A DNA stretch of 64,000 bases from Mangrovimonas cancribranchiae. Its GTDB lineage: Bacteria; Bacteroidota; Bacteroidia; Flavobacteriales; Flavobacteriaceae. The notes under the pieces are model-generated. The model made no database searches and was not told the DNA's origin. It saw nothing but the letters and a program-made list of their open reading frames with translations. The stretch covers positions 550,001 to 614,000 of the forward strand of contig NZ_CP136925.1 of the NCBI RefSeq assembly GCF_037126245.1, read 5' to 3'. Within the stretch, counting starts at the first letter, position 1, and the number at the start of each line of letters is the position of its first letter. Below, piece after piece: positions 31,522 to 42,100 of the stretch. The translations under genes were made by a program, and so were the position numbers.

Positions 31522-33521
31522 GCTTTTAGCTTTTCTAACTTTTCTTGATAAGTTTTTATTTGATCTCTAAATTTTGCAGCTTCCATAAAATCTAAGTTTT
31601 TAGCTGCATTTTCCATGTGTTTTCTACTGTCTCTAATTTTCTTTTCTAATTCAGGTTTAGATAAGTATTCACTTTCTGGTTCGGCAGCTTTTGCTGCTTC
31701 CATTTCATAATGATAGGTGCTTACCGAGTTTTTAGCTAATGCGCTATCTAAGCTTTTATTTAAGGCTTTTGGCGTAATGTTATTCGTTGTGTTATAAGCA
31801 ATTTGTTTTTCACGCCTGTAATTTGTCTCATCAATGGTTTTTTGCATGCTTTTGGTAATTTTATCGGCATACATAATAGCTTTCCCGTTAAGATTTCTTG
31901 CAGCACGACCTACCGTTTGTGTAAGCGAACGAGCCGAACGTAAAAACCCTTCTTTATCAGCATCTAATATAGCTACTAACGAGACTTCGGGTAAATCTAA
32001 GCCTTCACGAAGAAGGTTTACACCAACTAAAACATCAAATAGCCCTTTGCGTAAATCTTGCATAATTTCTACGCGTTCTAACGTATCCACATCACTATGA
32101 ATGTAGCGTACTCTAATTTGAATTCTGGCTAAGTATTTAGTAAGTTCTTCTGCCATACGTTTGGTAAGTGTGGTTACCAAAGTACGTTCGTCTTTTTCTA
32201 CACGTTGTTGTATTTCTTCAATTAAATCATCAATTTGATTTAAACTTGGGCGCACTTCAATTACAGGATCAAGTAAACCAGTAGGCCTAATGACTTGCTC
32301 CACATAAATACCATCGGTTTTTTCGAGTTCGTAATCGGCTGGTGTTGCCGAGACATAAATTACTTGATTTTGTAAAGCTTCGAACTCTTCAAATTTTAAT
32401 GGGCGGTTATCCATAGCTGCAGGTAATCTAAACCCATATTCTACCAAGTTTTCTTTTCTGCTACGGTCGCCACCATACATGGCGTGTACCTGAGAAATAG
32501 TCACGTGACTTTCGTCAACCACCATTAAATAATCGTCTGGAAAATAATCTAATAAGCAGAAAGGTCTAGAGCCTGGTTGTCTGCCATCCAAATAACGTGA
32601 GTAGTTTTCAATACCCGAGCAATAGCCTAATTCGCGAATCATTTCTAAATCAAATTCGGTGCGTTCTTTTAAACGTTTGGCTTCAAGATGCTTTCCTATG
32701 TCTTTAAAATAGTCGTATTGTTTTACTAAGTCGTCCTGAATATCTTTAATAGCATTTTGAAGAACTTCTGGCGAAGTCACAAACATATTGGCAGGATAAA
32801 TGTTTAATCTGTCGTAATGTTCAATAACCTCGTTGGTTTGAATATCGAATGCTTCAATATCTTCAATCTCATCTCCAAAAAAATGAACTCTAAAGGCATT
32901 ATCGGCATAACTTGGAAAAATATCTACGGTATCGCCTTTAATCCTGAAATTCCCATGATTAAATTCGGCTTCGGTACGCGAGTACAAACTTTGTACTAGC
33001 TTATGGAGTAATTTTGTGCGTGAAATAACCTGATCACGTTCTATAGAAATGACATTTTTTTGAAACTCAACAGGATTTCCTATACCGTATAAACACGATA
33101 CTGAAGCGACGACTAAAACATCGCGTCTTCCAGATAATAAAGAAGATGTAGCGCTCAACCTTAGCTTTTCAATTTCGTCATTTATCGAGAGGTCTTTTTC
33201 TATGTAGGTTCCAGAAACAGGAATGTAAGCTTCTGGTTGGTAATAGTCGTAATACGATACAAAATATTCGACGGCATTATCGGGGAAAAACTGTTTAAAT
33301 TCAGAGTATAATTGTGCTGCTAACGTTTTATTATGCGCTAAAACTAAAGTGGGACGTTGTATTTGCTCGATAACATTGGCAACCGTAAATGTTTTTCCAG
33401 AACCAGTAACACCAAGTAATGTTTGGTATTTATCGTTATTAAAAATACCGTTAGCAAGCTGCTTAATGGCTTGTGGCTGGTCGCCAGTAGGTTTAAACTC
33501 TGATTTTACCTTGAATTTCAT
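31518..33521 (-). CDS. uvrB: Excinuclease ABC subunit B
   Basis: A 667-residue helicase-fold protein. Walker A is GVTGSGKT (37-44), the damage-probing beta-hairpin is YYDYYQPEAYIP (about 90-101), DESHVT is motif II, and a UVR domain lies at the C-terminus (about 625-660). UvrB loads onto damaged DNA with UvrA and recruits UvrC in nucleotide excision repair. It is monocistronic; the T9SS array begins 46 bp upstream on the same strand. Confidence 0.97.
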   Translation of the reverse strand: MKFKVKSEFKPTGDQPQAIKQLANGIFNNDKYQTLLGVTGSGKTFTVANVIEQIQRPTLVLAHNKTLAAQLYSEFKQFFPDNAVEYFVSYYDYYQPEAYIPVSGTYIEKDLSINDEIEKLRLSATSSLLSGRRDVLVVASVSCLYGIGNPVEFQKNVISIERDQVISRTKLLHKLVQSLYSRTEAEFNHGNFRIKGDTVDIFPSYADNAFRVHFFGDEIEDIEAFDIQTNEVIEHYDRLNIYPANMFVTSPEVLQNAIKDIQDDLVKQYDYFKDIGKHLEAKRLKERTEFDLEMIRELGYCSGIENYSRYLDGRQPGSRPFCLLDYFPDDYLMVVDESHVTISQVHAMYGGDRSRKENLVEYGFRLPAAMDNRPLKFEEFEALQNQVIYVSATPADYELEKTDGIYVEQVIRPTGLLDPVIEVRPSLNQIDDLIEEIQQRVEKDERTLVTTLTKRMAEELTKYLARIQIRVRYIHSDVDTLERVEIMQDLRKGLFDVLVGVNLLREGLDLPEVSLVAILDADKEGFLRSARSLTQTVGRAARNLNGKAIMYADKITKSMQKTIDETNYRREKQIAYNTTNNITPKALNKSLDSALAKNSVSTYHYEMEAAKAAEPESEYLSKPELEKKIRDSRKHMENAAKNLDFMEAAKFRDQIKTYQEKLEKLKA

Positions 33522-33567
33522 ACCCTCAAAATTACATAAAATTAACTTGAGGATATGATGTTTTAGA

Positions 33568-36500
33568 TTATCTTTTTAATGTGAAATGACCTTTGATTTG
33601 GATTCCGGATTTTAAATTAATTAAATACCAATAATCGTTAGTTTCTAAGATATTACCATTATATGTGCCGTCCCAACTTAAATGAGATGTGGAAACCTGT
33701 TTTAATAACTTGCCAAACCTATTAAAAATATAAACCTCTTTAATGGTGTTATTAGGATCAGAAATTTGCCAAACATCATTATAGCTATCTCCATTAGGTG
33801 TAAAGAATGGAGGAATATCTAGGGTTTCGATACGTGATGTTTCAATATCAAAATTTATAGACTTTATAATACAACCATAACTGTCTTGGACGTATAGTGT
33901 ATGAAAACCTTCGGATAGATTGGTGAAGTTATTATTGCTTTGAAAACTATTGTTGTCTATAGCGAATTCATAAGTTATAGAGGTGTTTGTCATTACAACA
34001 GTTAAAGCGTTTTCATTTATTATTAAGTTGTTTTCAGTTAATTGAAAATCAATACTTGGTAATATAGTTACCTCAAAACTAGATTCATTACTACACGTAT
34101 TTGGAGGCGTTCCAATTTGGTTAAAAATATAAATAGTTTGTGATGTAGAAATCACATCGCCAGCATTAAGTTGCGTTCCTGTACCATTAGTTCCTGTAAA
34201 ATAGTTTCCATCGGTTAAAGCTGGTAGTGTATAATTTTGACAAACAGTTTGGTTAGGCAAGGTATCGACATTAGGCGTTCCAGAAACAATAACCTCAAAA
34301 CTAGATTCATTACTACACGTATTTGGAGGCGTTCCAATTTGGTTAAAAATGTAAATGGTCTGTGATGTAGAAATCACATCACCAGCATTAAGTTGCATTC
34401 CTGTTCCGTTTGTTCCTGTAAAATAGTCACCATCGGTTAAAGCTGGTAGTGTATAATTTTGACAAACGGTTTGGTTAGGCAAGGTATCGACATTAGGCGT
34501 TCCAGAAACGATAACCTCAAAACTAGATTCATTACTACAGGTATTTGGAGGCGTTCCAATTTGGTTAAAAATATAAATAGTTTGTGATGTAGAAATCACA
34601 TCGCCAGCATTAAGTTGTGTGCCTGTACCATTAGTTCCTGTAAAATAGTTTCCATCGGTTAAAGCTGGTAGTGTATAATTTTGACAAACAGTTTGGTTAG
34701 GCAAGGTATCGACATTAGGTGTTCCAGAAACAATAACCTCAAAACTAGATTCATTACTACAGGTATTTGGAGGCGTTCCAATTTGGTTAAAAATGTAAAT
34801 GGTCTGTGATGTAGAAATCACATCACCAGCATTAAGTTGCATTCCTGTTCCGTTTGTTCCTGTAAAATAGTTTCCATCGGTTAAAGCTGGTAGTGTATAA
34901 TTTTGACAAACAGTTTGGTTAGGCAAGGTATCGACATTAGGTGTTCCAGAAACAATAACCTCAAAACTAGATTCATTACTACAGGTATTTGGAGGCGTTC
35001 CAATTTGGTTAAAAATGTAAATGGTCTGTGATGTAGAAATCACATCACCAGCATTAAGTTGCATTCCTGTTCCGTTTGTTCCTGTAAAATAGTCACCATC
35101 GGTTAAAGCTGGTAATGTGTAATTTTGACAAACGGTTTGGTCAGGCAAGGTATCGACATTAGGCGTTCCAGAAACGATAACCTCAAAACTAGATTCATTA
35201 CTACACGTATTTGGAGGTGTTCCAATTTGGTTAAAAATGTAAATGGTCTGTGATGTAGAAATCACATCACCAGCATTAAGTTGCATTCCTGTTCCGTTTG
35301 TTCCTGTAAAATAGTCACCATCGGTTAAAGCTGGTAATGTGTAATTTTGACAAACGGTTTGGTCAGGCAAGGTATCGACATTAGGCGTTCCAGAAACGAT
35401 AACCTCAAAACTAGATTCATTACTACACGTATTTGGAGGTGTTCCAATTTGGTTGTAAATATAAACAGTTTGTGAAGTAGAAATTACATCTCCGGCATTA
35501 AGTTGTGTGCCTGTACCATTAGTTCCTGTAAAATAGTCACCATCGGTTAAAGCTGGTAATGTGTAATTTTGACAAACGGTTTGGTTAGAAAGGGTGTCAA
35601 CTTCAGGAGTATCAATATGTAACTGAGCGACACTGGTAACCAAAATACATGACGCCGAAGTAACTTCACAATAGTATTGGTTGCCGTCAAAACTTAAAGG
35701 TACATTTGTTATATCTAGCCATGCTTCATTAGGATTAGAGTAGTTCGCATTATTTGGAACATCAATCCAGTTTCCTGAGGCGTCGAGAACTTTCCATTGG
35801 TATTGAAAAATACTGTTGTTTATTGACGTGGAGAATGTTAAAGAACCATTTTCACAAACGGTTTGGGAAACTGGGTTTGCAATTGCTGGAGTGTTATCAG
35901 TTATAGGATCTGCAGTATGAAATCCTACATTTGAACAAGATTCGTTTAAGTTTATTGTAAAGTTACTGCTATTAAATGTGACTTGTGGTTCGTTAGCATT
36001 AGCGTTTCTTATAATGCTGTAACCTCTCTCGTTAGGAGCTTCAACAACATCAATAACAGTACCGTTTTTTAGTAGTTTAAACTCATCGTTATCGTTAAAA
36101 CCAGTACTTACACTTGTATCAGGAGTAATCGCGCATGCGTTTCCGCTTGTTCCCATTTGTATAATATACGTCTGTTGAGGCGCAACAGAGTTAACTAAAG
36201 GAACTGTTATGGAAGGTGTTGGGTTTCCAATGTCTCCATAGCGTTCAATATCATATACGCCATCTAAACTTATAGATGTGTTTGTAGGATTGTAAAGTTC
36301 TATAATACCATAACTTCCTGGCTCCGAATCATAAATTTCAGAGATATATAAATCACCAAGATTGCATTCAGAAGTTATGACGTCAAAATCGGTAGTTGAG
36401 TTCCCTACACATCCTCCATTACTAGTTATGGAGATGGTAGACAAGCCATTGGCACCATTAGGAATAAAGGCTATAATAGTAGTATCGTCAATAATCGTGT

Positions 36501-36690
36501 AACTTGTACTTATACCACCAATAGTAACATTTGCTGTAGCGTTAAAATTGTTTCCCGAAATTGTTATACTAGTGTTTTCAGGTCCTGATGTTGGACTAAA
36601 ACTAGTAATTATTGGATCTGGACAATTTGATGCTTGGTTAGGACTAGACCATAATCCTAAAAAAATAAAAAGTAATATAAAATGTCTCAT
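33568..36690 (-). CDS. Secreted repeat protein with T9SS type B sorting domain (seven 74-residue units)
   Basis: From ATG 36690 the protein is 1040 residues: a signal peptide; an IPT/TIG-like domain (about 28-105); a lamin-tail-like domain (about 110-250, DLYISEIYDSEPGSYG); an Ig-like domain; and seven 74-residue units (array 34057-35610). The C-terminal gliding-motility-associated domain has FFTPNGDSYNDVW and ends GHFTLKR. That end is the type B sorting signal for export by the type IX system, so the protein is surface-bound or released. An adhesin role is inferred. The in-frame TTG at 36744 would give an N-terminus with no signal at its front. Confidence 0.88.
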   Translation of the reverse strand: MRHFILLFIFLGLWSSPNQASNCPDPIITSFSPTSGPENTSITISGNNFNATANVTIGGISTSYTIIDDTTIIAFIPNGANGLSTISITSNGGCVGNSTTDFDVITSECNLGDLYISEIYDSEPGSYGIIELYNPTNTSISLDGVYDIERYGDIGNPTPSITVPLVNSVAPQQTYIIQMGTSGNACAITPDTSVSTGFNDNDEFKLLKNGTVIDVVEAPNERGYSIIRNANANEPQVTFNSSNFTINLNESCSNVGFHTADPITDNTPAIANPVSQTVCENGSLTFSTSINNSIFQYQWKVLDASGNWIDVPNNANYSNPNEAWLDITNVPLSFDGNQYYCEVTSASCILVTSVAQLHIDTPEVDTLSNQTVCQNYTLPALTDGDYFTGTNGTGTQLNAGDVISTSQTVYIYNQIGTPPNTCSNESSFEVIVSGTPNVDTLPDQTVCQNYTLPALTDGDYFTGTNGTGMQLNAGDVISTSQTIYIFNQIGTPPNTCSNESSFEVIVSGTPNVDTLPDQTVCQNYTLPALTDGDYFTGTNGTGMQLNAGDVISTSQTIYIFNQIGTPPNTCSNESSFEVIVSGTPNVDTLPNQTVCQNYTLPALTDGNYFTGTNGTGMQLNAGDVISTSQTIYIFNQIGTPPNTCSNESSFEVIVSGTPNVDTLPNQTVCQNYTLPALTDGNYFTGTNGTGTQLNAGDVISTSQTIYIFNQIGTPPNTCSNESSFEVIVSGTPNVDTLPNQTVCQNYTLPALTDGDYFTGTNGTGMQLNAGDVISTSQTIYIFNQIGTPPNTCSNESSFEVIVSGTPNVDTLPNQTVCQNYTLPALTDGNYFTGTNGTGTQLNAGDVISTSQTIYIFNQIGTPPNTCSNESSFEVTILPSIDFQLTENNLIINENALTVVMTNTSITYEFAIDNNSFQSNNNFTNLSEGFHTLYVQDSYGCIIKSINFDIETSRIETLDIPPFFTPNGDSYNDVWQISDPNNTIKEVYIFNRFGKLLKQVSTSHLSWDGTYNGNILETNDYWYLINLKSGIQIKGHFTLKR
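34057..35610 (-). repeat. Seven tandem 222-bp units encoding 74-residue repeats
   Basis: Period 222 bp was checked by position (for example the same site at 34267 and 34489). Each unit runs from TPNVDTLP to SSFEVIVSG with two Cys (VCQNY and NTCSNE). Units differ mainly at three sites: D/N in DG[DN]YF, T/M in G[TM]QLNAG, and VYIYN/IYIFN. Units 5 and 7 share the N/T combination and units 2, 3 and 6 share D/M, a mosaic typical of unequal crossing-over or gene conversion. Confidence 0.95.
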
Positions 36691-36751
36691 AGTAAAAATT
36701 GGACGGCAAATAAAGTAATAAAAGTGAAAATATGTGTTAAGCAAAGGTTAT

Positions 36752-39070
36752 TTAGCGTTTTAATGTGAAATGGCCAGTGTATGTTTTACCATTGGATAAT
36801 TCAGTTTTAAACCAGTAATCATCGCTAGGTAAAAGCTTTCCTTTAAAAGTACCATCCCAACCATATTCATAGTTGTCTAAAATTTTCAGAAGCTTTCCAT
36901 AACGGTTATAAATGCTAATTTTTAGATTAGGGTTTTGTTGATTAATACCTTTTGGAATCCAGGTATCGTTAACACTATCGCCATTAGGTGTAAAGAATTT
37001 TGGAAATCCTAAAATAGCAACATCAACGCTAATATAGCCGCAATTATTGGTGTCATTTATAGTAACTGTATAAAAACCGGGAGCTAGGTTTGCAAAGGTG
37101 TTTGATGTTTGAAAAACACCATTGTTTAAGGCATATTCATAAGTACCATCACCGCTGACTAGAATGGTTATGGAATTGTTATTGCTAGCTTCTACAACAA
37201 TGATATCTTCTATTATTGCGGGGTTGGAAGGCAATACTTCAATATGTCTTATTGAGGAGCAATTATTGCTATTTGTAACGGTAACAGTATAAGTTCCTGT
37301 CTCGTTAATTTGAATATCTTGTGTGGTAACACCTAAATCATTACCATTAAACTCCCATTGATAATTAAATACGCCTGCTTGGTTAACCAAACCAGCATTT
37401 AATGTAATTTGTTGTGGGTATGAATTTGTACAATAAAAAGTTTCTTCATTAGGAAGTAGGTAGGGGTTTTCTAAAACATCTAAACGAATTGTTGTCACTG
37501 CATAACAAGATTGATTGTTGGTTATTTTAACAACAATATTTTCAGAGTAGGGGATGGTGTTTATGTAAGCGTTATTTATAGGGTTATTATTTAAAAAGGC
37601 ATCTTCTTCTGATGTGTAAAAGTGTATTTGAGAATTTGCAGGAACACTTTGTGCTACATGAGCTTCTACTAGGTTGAGGTCAAATTCGGTATAACCATCA
37701 TTGTTATTATCGTCGCATGTTTGGTATGGTTGTAGCGATAGCGGGTTGTAAGTTGTATTAAGTGTTACTTCGGCTACATTATAACATCCAAATTGATTTT
37801 CTACGCGCGCAAAAACAATTTCGTTTGGTATGGTATTATTGTACGCTGTTGGCGTATTTATCTCATTAATTTCATTATTAGCATCGTTTAATGAGTTATA
37901 AAAATTTGTAATATCTGTGCCATTTTCTGCTAGAACATCATTTTCGGCATCAAAAAGATTAAACACCGAAAGACCGTCTTGATTTGTATCGCATTGGGTA
38001 AGTGTCGTGTTGTTTACTTGTGGCGTTGGGGTGTATTCAATTACGACGTCTCCGTATAAAATACATCCGTTTATGTTAACTTCTACTTGATAGGTTCCTT
38101 CAGAATCTACATCAAGTGTTGTTCCTGTTTCATTTGTAAGTTCTACACCGTCTTTAAACCAACGATAAGTGTTTGTGTTGCCAGGCTCTTGAGCTATTAA
38201 TTGGTGAGTTTCTCCTTCGCATAAAGCAGTACCATTGGCTATTAACCGGTCTGGACCTAAATCGGTGGCTAATTGAAAGCTTCCAGCTTCTAAAAACACT
38301 GCCGAATCATAACGGTAATTTTGTTCATCGGCTATAACTAATTTTACATGATACGTTTCATTTCTTTCAACGTTAGCCGTGGCAGTTAAAATGGCTGTTT
38401 GTCCATTAAAATTTATAGGTGCATTGCTGTTATTCCAACTGCCAAAATAAGCCTCGTTTATAGGGGCGCAAGCACCAGGAATACCAGAATGTACTGTGGT
38501 TACTTTAACTGGAGTTTGTGTGTTTGGTACAACAGCAATGTTCGTGTATTGTTGCTCGTTTTCTGGACGAATTAAAAATCCAAATAAATCGGAATACTGA
38601 CATGTATTGGCATTGTTTTCTTGATATTCTTCGGAAGCAAAAATATAACGAAACGTGATTTGTTCTGCGATAGATTGAAAGTCGAACTCTATAATAGTAG
38701 CGTTAAGTGTATTGTGCTCGTTTAATACATTTTCTAGGTCTTGGTCGCCACCCCAATTATTAGCATTGTCATCACTTAAAGAGGTATTTGGACCTTCAAC
38801 ATTTGATAGCCTTCCTGTGCTTAACACCAAACCTTCGGAAAATGGAAAACTAGAGTTGTTGCCATTAAAGTAGCCATAACTTTGTTCTGTACCACCAAAG
38901 TTACCGCCAACAACATTGGTAACATTAATGTTACTAATACAATTACTTCCTATAAGAATATCTTCAATGAGTTCTTGTGCCGTATAGGATTGCGCATCGA
39001 CTTGAACATTTTGCCCAAAACTAAAGTATACTGTAATGAGAGAAAAAAGTAAGCTTCCCCAGTGTTTCAT
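36752..39070 (-). CDS. Secreted choice-of-anchor L protein with T9SS type B sorting domain
   Basis: From ATG 39070 the protein is 772 residues: a signal peptide (ending YFSFGQ); a choice-of-anchor L domain (about 25-250, with FRYIFASEEYQE and the SAVFLEAGSF end); an Ig/PKD-like domain; two copies of the roughly 93-residue CD..nDG repeat; another PKD-like pair; and the C-terminal FFTPNGDSVNDTW domain ending GHFTLKR. It is predicted to be exported by T9SS. A start at 39094 is excluded because the promoter -7 box overlaps it; ATG 39079 is possible. Confidence 0.88.
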   Translation of the reverse strand: MKHWGSLLFSLITVYFSFGQNVQVDAQSYTAQELIEDILIGSNCISNINVTNVVGGNFGGTEQSYGYFNGNNSSFPFSEGLVLSTGRLSNVEGPNTSLSDDNANNWGGDQDLENVLNEHNTLNATIIEFDFQSIAEQITFRYIFASEEYQENNANTCQYSDLFGFLIRPENEQQYTNIAVVPNTQTPVKVTTVHSGIPGACAPINEAYFGSWNNSNAPINFNGQTAILTATANVERNETYHVKLVIADEQNYRYDSAVFLEAGSFQLATDLGPDRLIANGTALCEGETHQLIAQEPGNTNTYRWFKDGVELTNETGTTLDVDSEGTYQVEVNINGCILYGDVVIEYTPTPQVNNTTLTQCDTNQDGLSVFNLFDAENDVLAENGTDITNFYNSLNDANNEINEINTPTAYNNTIPNEIVFARVENQFGCYNVAEVTLNTTYNPLSLQPYQTCDDNNNDGYTEFDLNLVEAHVAQSVPANSQIHFYTSEEDAFLNNNPINNAYINTIPYSENIVVKITNNQSCYAVTTIRLDVLENPYLLPNEETFYCTNSYPQQITLNAGLVNQAGVFNYQWEFNGNDLGVTTQDIQINETGTYTVTVTNSNNCSSIRHIEVLPSNPAIIEDIIVVEASNNNSITILVSGDGTYEYALNNGVFQTSNTFANLAPGFYTVTINDTNNCGYISVDVAILGFPKFFTPNGDSVNDTWIPKGINQQNPNLKISIYNRYGKLLKILDNYEYGWDGTFKGKLLPSDDYWFKTELSNGKTYTGHFTLKR

Positions 39071-39091
39071 TATTGTCATGATTTCGACTTG

Positions 39092-39099
39092 CAAAGATA
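39092..39099 (-). promoter_or_regulatory. -7 element of the 772-residue T9SS gene
   Basis: On the minus strand TATCTTTG matches TAnnTTTG, 12-21 bases before the two candidate ATGs. It shows that this gene need not depend on read-through from the 1616-residue gene. Confidence 0.5.
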
Positions 39100-39142
39100 G
39101 GGAATAAAAAAAGGTTTTATTTTTTTAAAATGTTAAGACTTG

Positions 39143-42100
39143 TTATCGTTTTAAGGTAAAATGTCTTTTTACTTCAAAAGCGATATCTCCTTTTTTTACC
39201 TCGGCTAAAAACCAATAGTCGTTTGTTGGCATATTTTCGCCTCTATAAGTACCATCCCAACCTTGAGAGCTATGACTTAGTGTTTTTAGTAGTTTACCAA
39301 ATCTATCAAAAATGTAAATAACAGTACCTTCTAATTGTTCAACACCAGCAATGTGCCAATAATCGTTGTAGCCATCGTTATTTGGTGTGAAGAATAATGG
39401 AGCATCGATTACGACAATTTCTTTTGTTGCCGAAGCGCAGCCGTTTAAATCTTTAACTTCTATAATGTGTGGTCCCCAAGTTACATTATAAAATACGTTG
39501 GAGTCTTGCGGTGGGCCATTATCGATGCTATATTGATAATTTCCAATACCGCTAACGGTTACGGTGATGTTGTTTGGATCTGAAAAGTCTATGGTTTCCG
39601 TAAACTCTATTGTGGCTTGTTCAGATTCTATAACTGAAAATGTTGAGGTGGTTTCGCAACCGTTTTCTGTAGTTACTGTTACTGAATAGCTGCCAATTTG
39701 CGTGATTTCAATTTCTGATACCGTTTCATTGGTAGACCACGAATAGGTGTCTGTATTAAAACCGGTTTCTGCAGAGACAATTAACGGTAAATTGTCTAAA
39801 CAAATGGTTTGGTTACCAATATTAATTTCGGGTTTTCTGTACACAATGGTGTTAAATGATGTTGTAGAAAAACAATTGGTGTAAATATTTTCTACTCTTA
39901 CATAAATAGTTTGCCCGTTAGAAGCACTGTAATTTAAGGTGGTTATTGGGTTGGTGTTTTCTAGGGCATCATTTTCAGTTTCAAAATATAATACATTAAA
40001 ATCGTTCGCATTTTGATTTCCTAGAATGGTACTCGTTTGTTGTGAAAAATCGAAGGTGTACATGCCATCAAAATTATCATCGCAAGATGTTAGGTTTTGC
40101 GGTTGATTGGCAATAGGTGTTGGGTTTATCGTTAAATTGAACGATTGTATAGCACGACAACCTGTACTACTATTTGTGGCAGCTATATATAAAGTTGTGT
40201 TGTTGCTTGTGTATGTGTAATCTGGGCTTATAGCATTGGTGTTGTTTTGGGCGTCTTGTTGGGAGGCGTAAAAGCTAACATCAATATTTTCTTGGGTATC
40301 TAATAGTTGCGATAGTGTGTTGTTAAGGTTGTAGCTGTTAGTATCATTATTACAAATTTCAAAATTACCAGTATTTATCGTAGGTGGTAAATTAACATTT
40401 AGCACTAATGGGACATAAACATAGCAGTTAGAAATCGTGTTGGTAGCTTTAATATATACTGTTTGTGGACTCTCAGTATTATTGTAAGATGCTGGGGTTG
40501 AAATTTGGATGTTATTTTCTACATCTGTAATGGATTCATGAAAAGTAAGTTCGACATTATCTTGTCTTATCCCTAAAACTTCGGTTTCTGCTATGGTTAG
40601 ATCAAATGTTGCTGTACCATCATAATTAGTATCGCAAACGGTCATTTCGGATGGCGAATTAACTATAGGAACTTGAATAACGTTTAAGCCAAATTCTGCA
40701 ATGCCATGACAGTAAGTTCCGTTTTCAACACGAGCAAAAATTTGCTGTGGGTTTTCAGTATTAGTATAATTTAAGTCAATAGCGTTTGAGCCATTATCAG
40801 CGTCATCGTAAGATGTGTGAAATGTAATGCTTAGGTTTTCGGGGCTGTTTTCTGACATGGTGCTTATAACCTCTGCTAGATTAAATTCCTCTTGACCATT
40901 GTTTGTAATGTCATCGCAAAGTGATAAATCTGTTGGGGCGTTGTAGATAGGAATGGAACCAACTTCTATAATAAAAGAAGATACGCCGTAACAGTCTTGA
41001 TCGGTTAGGTTTTCTACTCTTACGTGAATAGTTTGCGGACTAGAAATGTTTTGGTAAGGTTGGGTTTTATCTATAATGTTTTGTCTGTTGTTGGCGTCAT
41101 TTTCGTTTAAAAAGTATAAGACTTGCTTACCTGTTTGTCCATTAAGTATCTCTGTGTCTTTTTCAATAAAAAGAAATTCGGCCGTTTGGTTACCATCTGT
41201 TTCACAATTTGTGAAATCGGTTATGTCTGTAAAAACAGGTTGGGTGTTTATATATACCATAAAAGTAGATATGGCAAAACATCCCGTGGTATTGTTGGTT
41301 ACTCGCGTAAAAATTTGTGTTGTACTTGTTGAGAAATTATCAGGCGTGTTAATAACGTTAATGTTATTATTGGCATTATCTTCCGTAGTGAAAAAGTCAA
41401 TGCTTACGCCATTGGTGTTGGTTATAATTTCGGGTATTTTATTTTCTAAATTTACAGTAGAAACGCCATCCTGATCGTTATCACATATTAAAATATCTTG
41501 TGCTTGAGAAACTGTTGGTGCTAGTAAAACATTAATTTCTAAAGGAGCTATATCATAACAACCTGTTGTGGCATCGGTGACACGAACGTAAAATGTTTGT
41601 GGATTACTTGTATTTGTGTAAAATGGCGGTAAGAAGTTTATATTATTTTCGGCATCTGTTTGATTAAGAAAATAAGTAACACTTGGGTTAGGTATGCCAG
41701 TAGATACATAGTTGTTGAATGCATTTAAATCGATAGATGTAAACCCATTATCATCTGTGTCGCAGTAATCTTGAGGTTCCAAAGATTGTATAAAGACAGC
41801 AGGATTAACAATTAAGTTTATGCTGGTGTTATAATCGCAATCGGTATTGCTAATAGTTACAAAAAGTTGTGCCGAATTAGAAACCTGATAAGGAATGGTT
41901 TGGTCTATTGGGTTTGTGCCATTTTCTTGATCAGATTCGGTTTCATAAAACGTAATTGTAGCGTTTTCTAAATTGTTTAAAATAGAGTTTCCTATATTTT
42001 CTAGATTAAAATTGGCTATACCATCATTAGAACTATCGTCACATATTTGAAAATCTCTTATATTACTTTCTTGCTCTAAAATATTAGTGTAAATGGTGAA

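Noticed and set aside
34057-35610. The seven 222-bp units considered as a CRISPR-like or non-coding repeat array
   Set aside because: The units are contiguous, in frame and protein-coding without spacers, inside one T9SS gene.
36690-36744. Upstream extension of the 1040-residue T9SS protein to 36744
   Set aside because: The extra start is a TTG and would place 18 residues before a good signal peptide that begins at ATG 36690.
41076-41474. Plus-strand open frames inside the T9SS giant gene (for example 41076-41474 and 42204-42452)
   Set aside because: They lie antisense to a well-supported 1616-codon gene with signal peptide, repeats and sorting domain, and their residues resemble no protein. 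They are shadows caused by the repeat codons.
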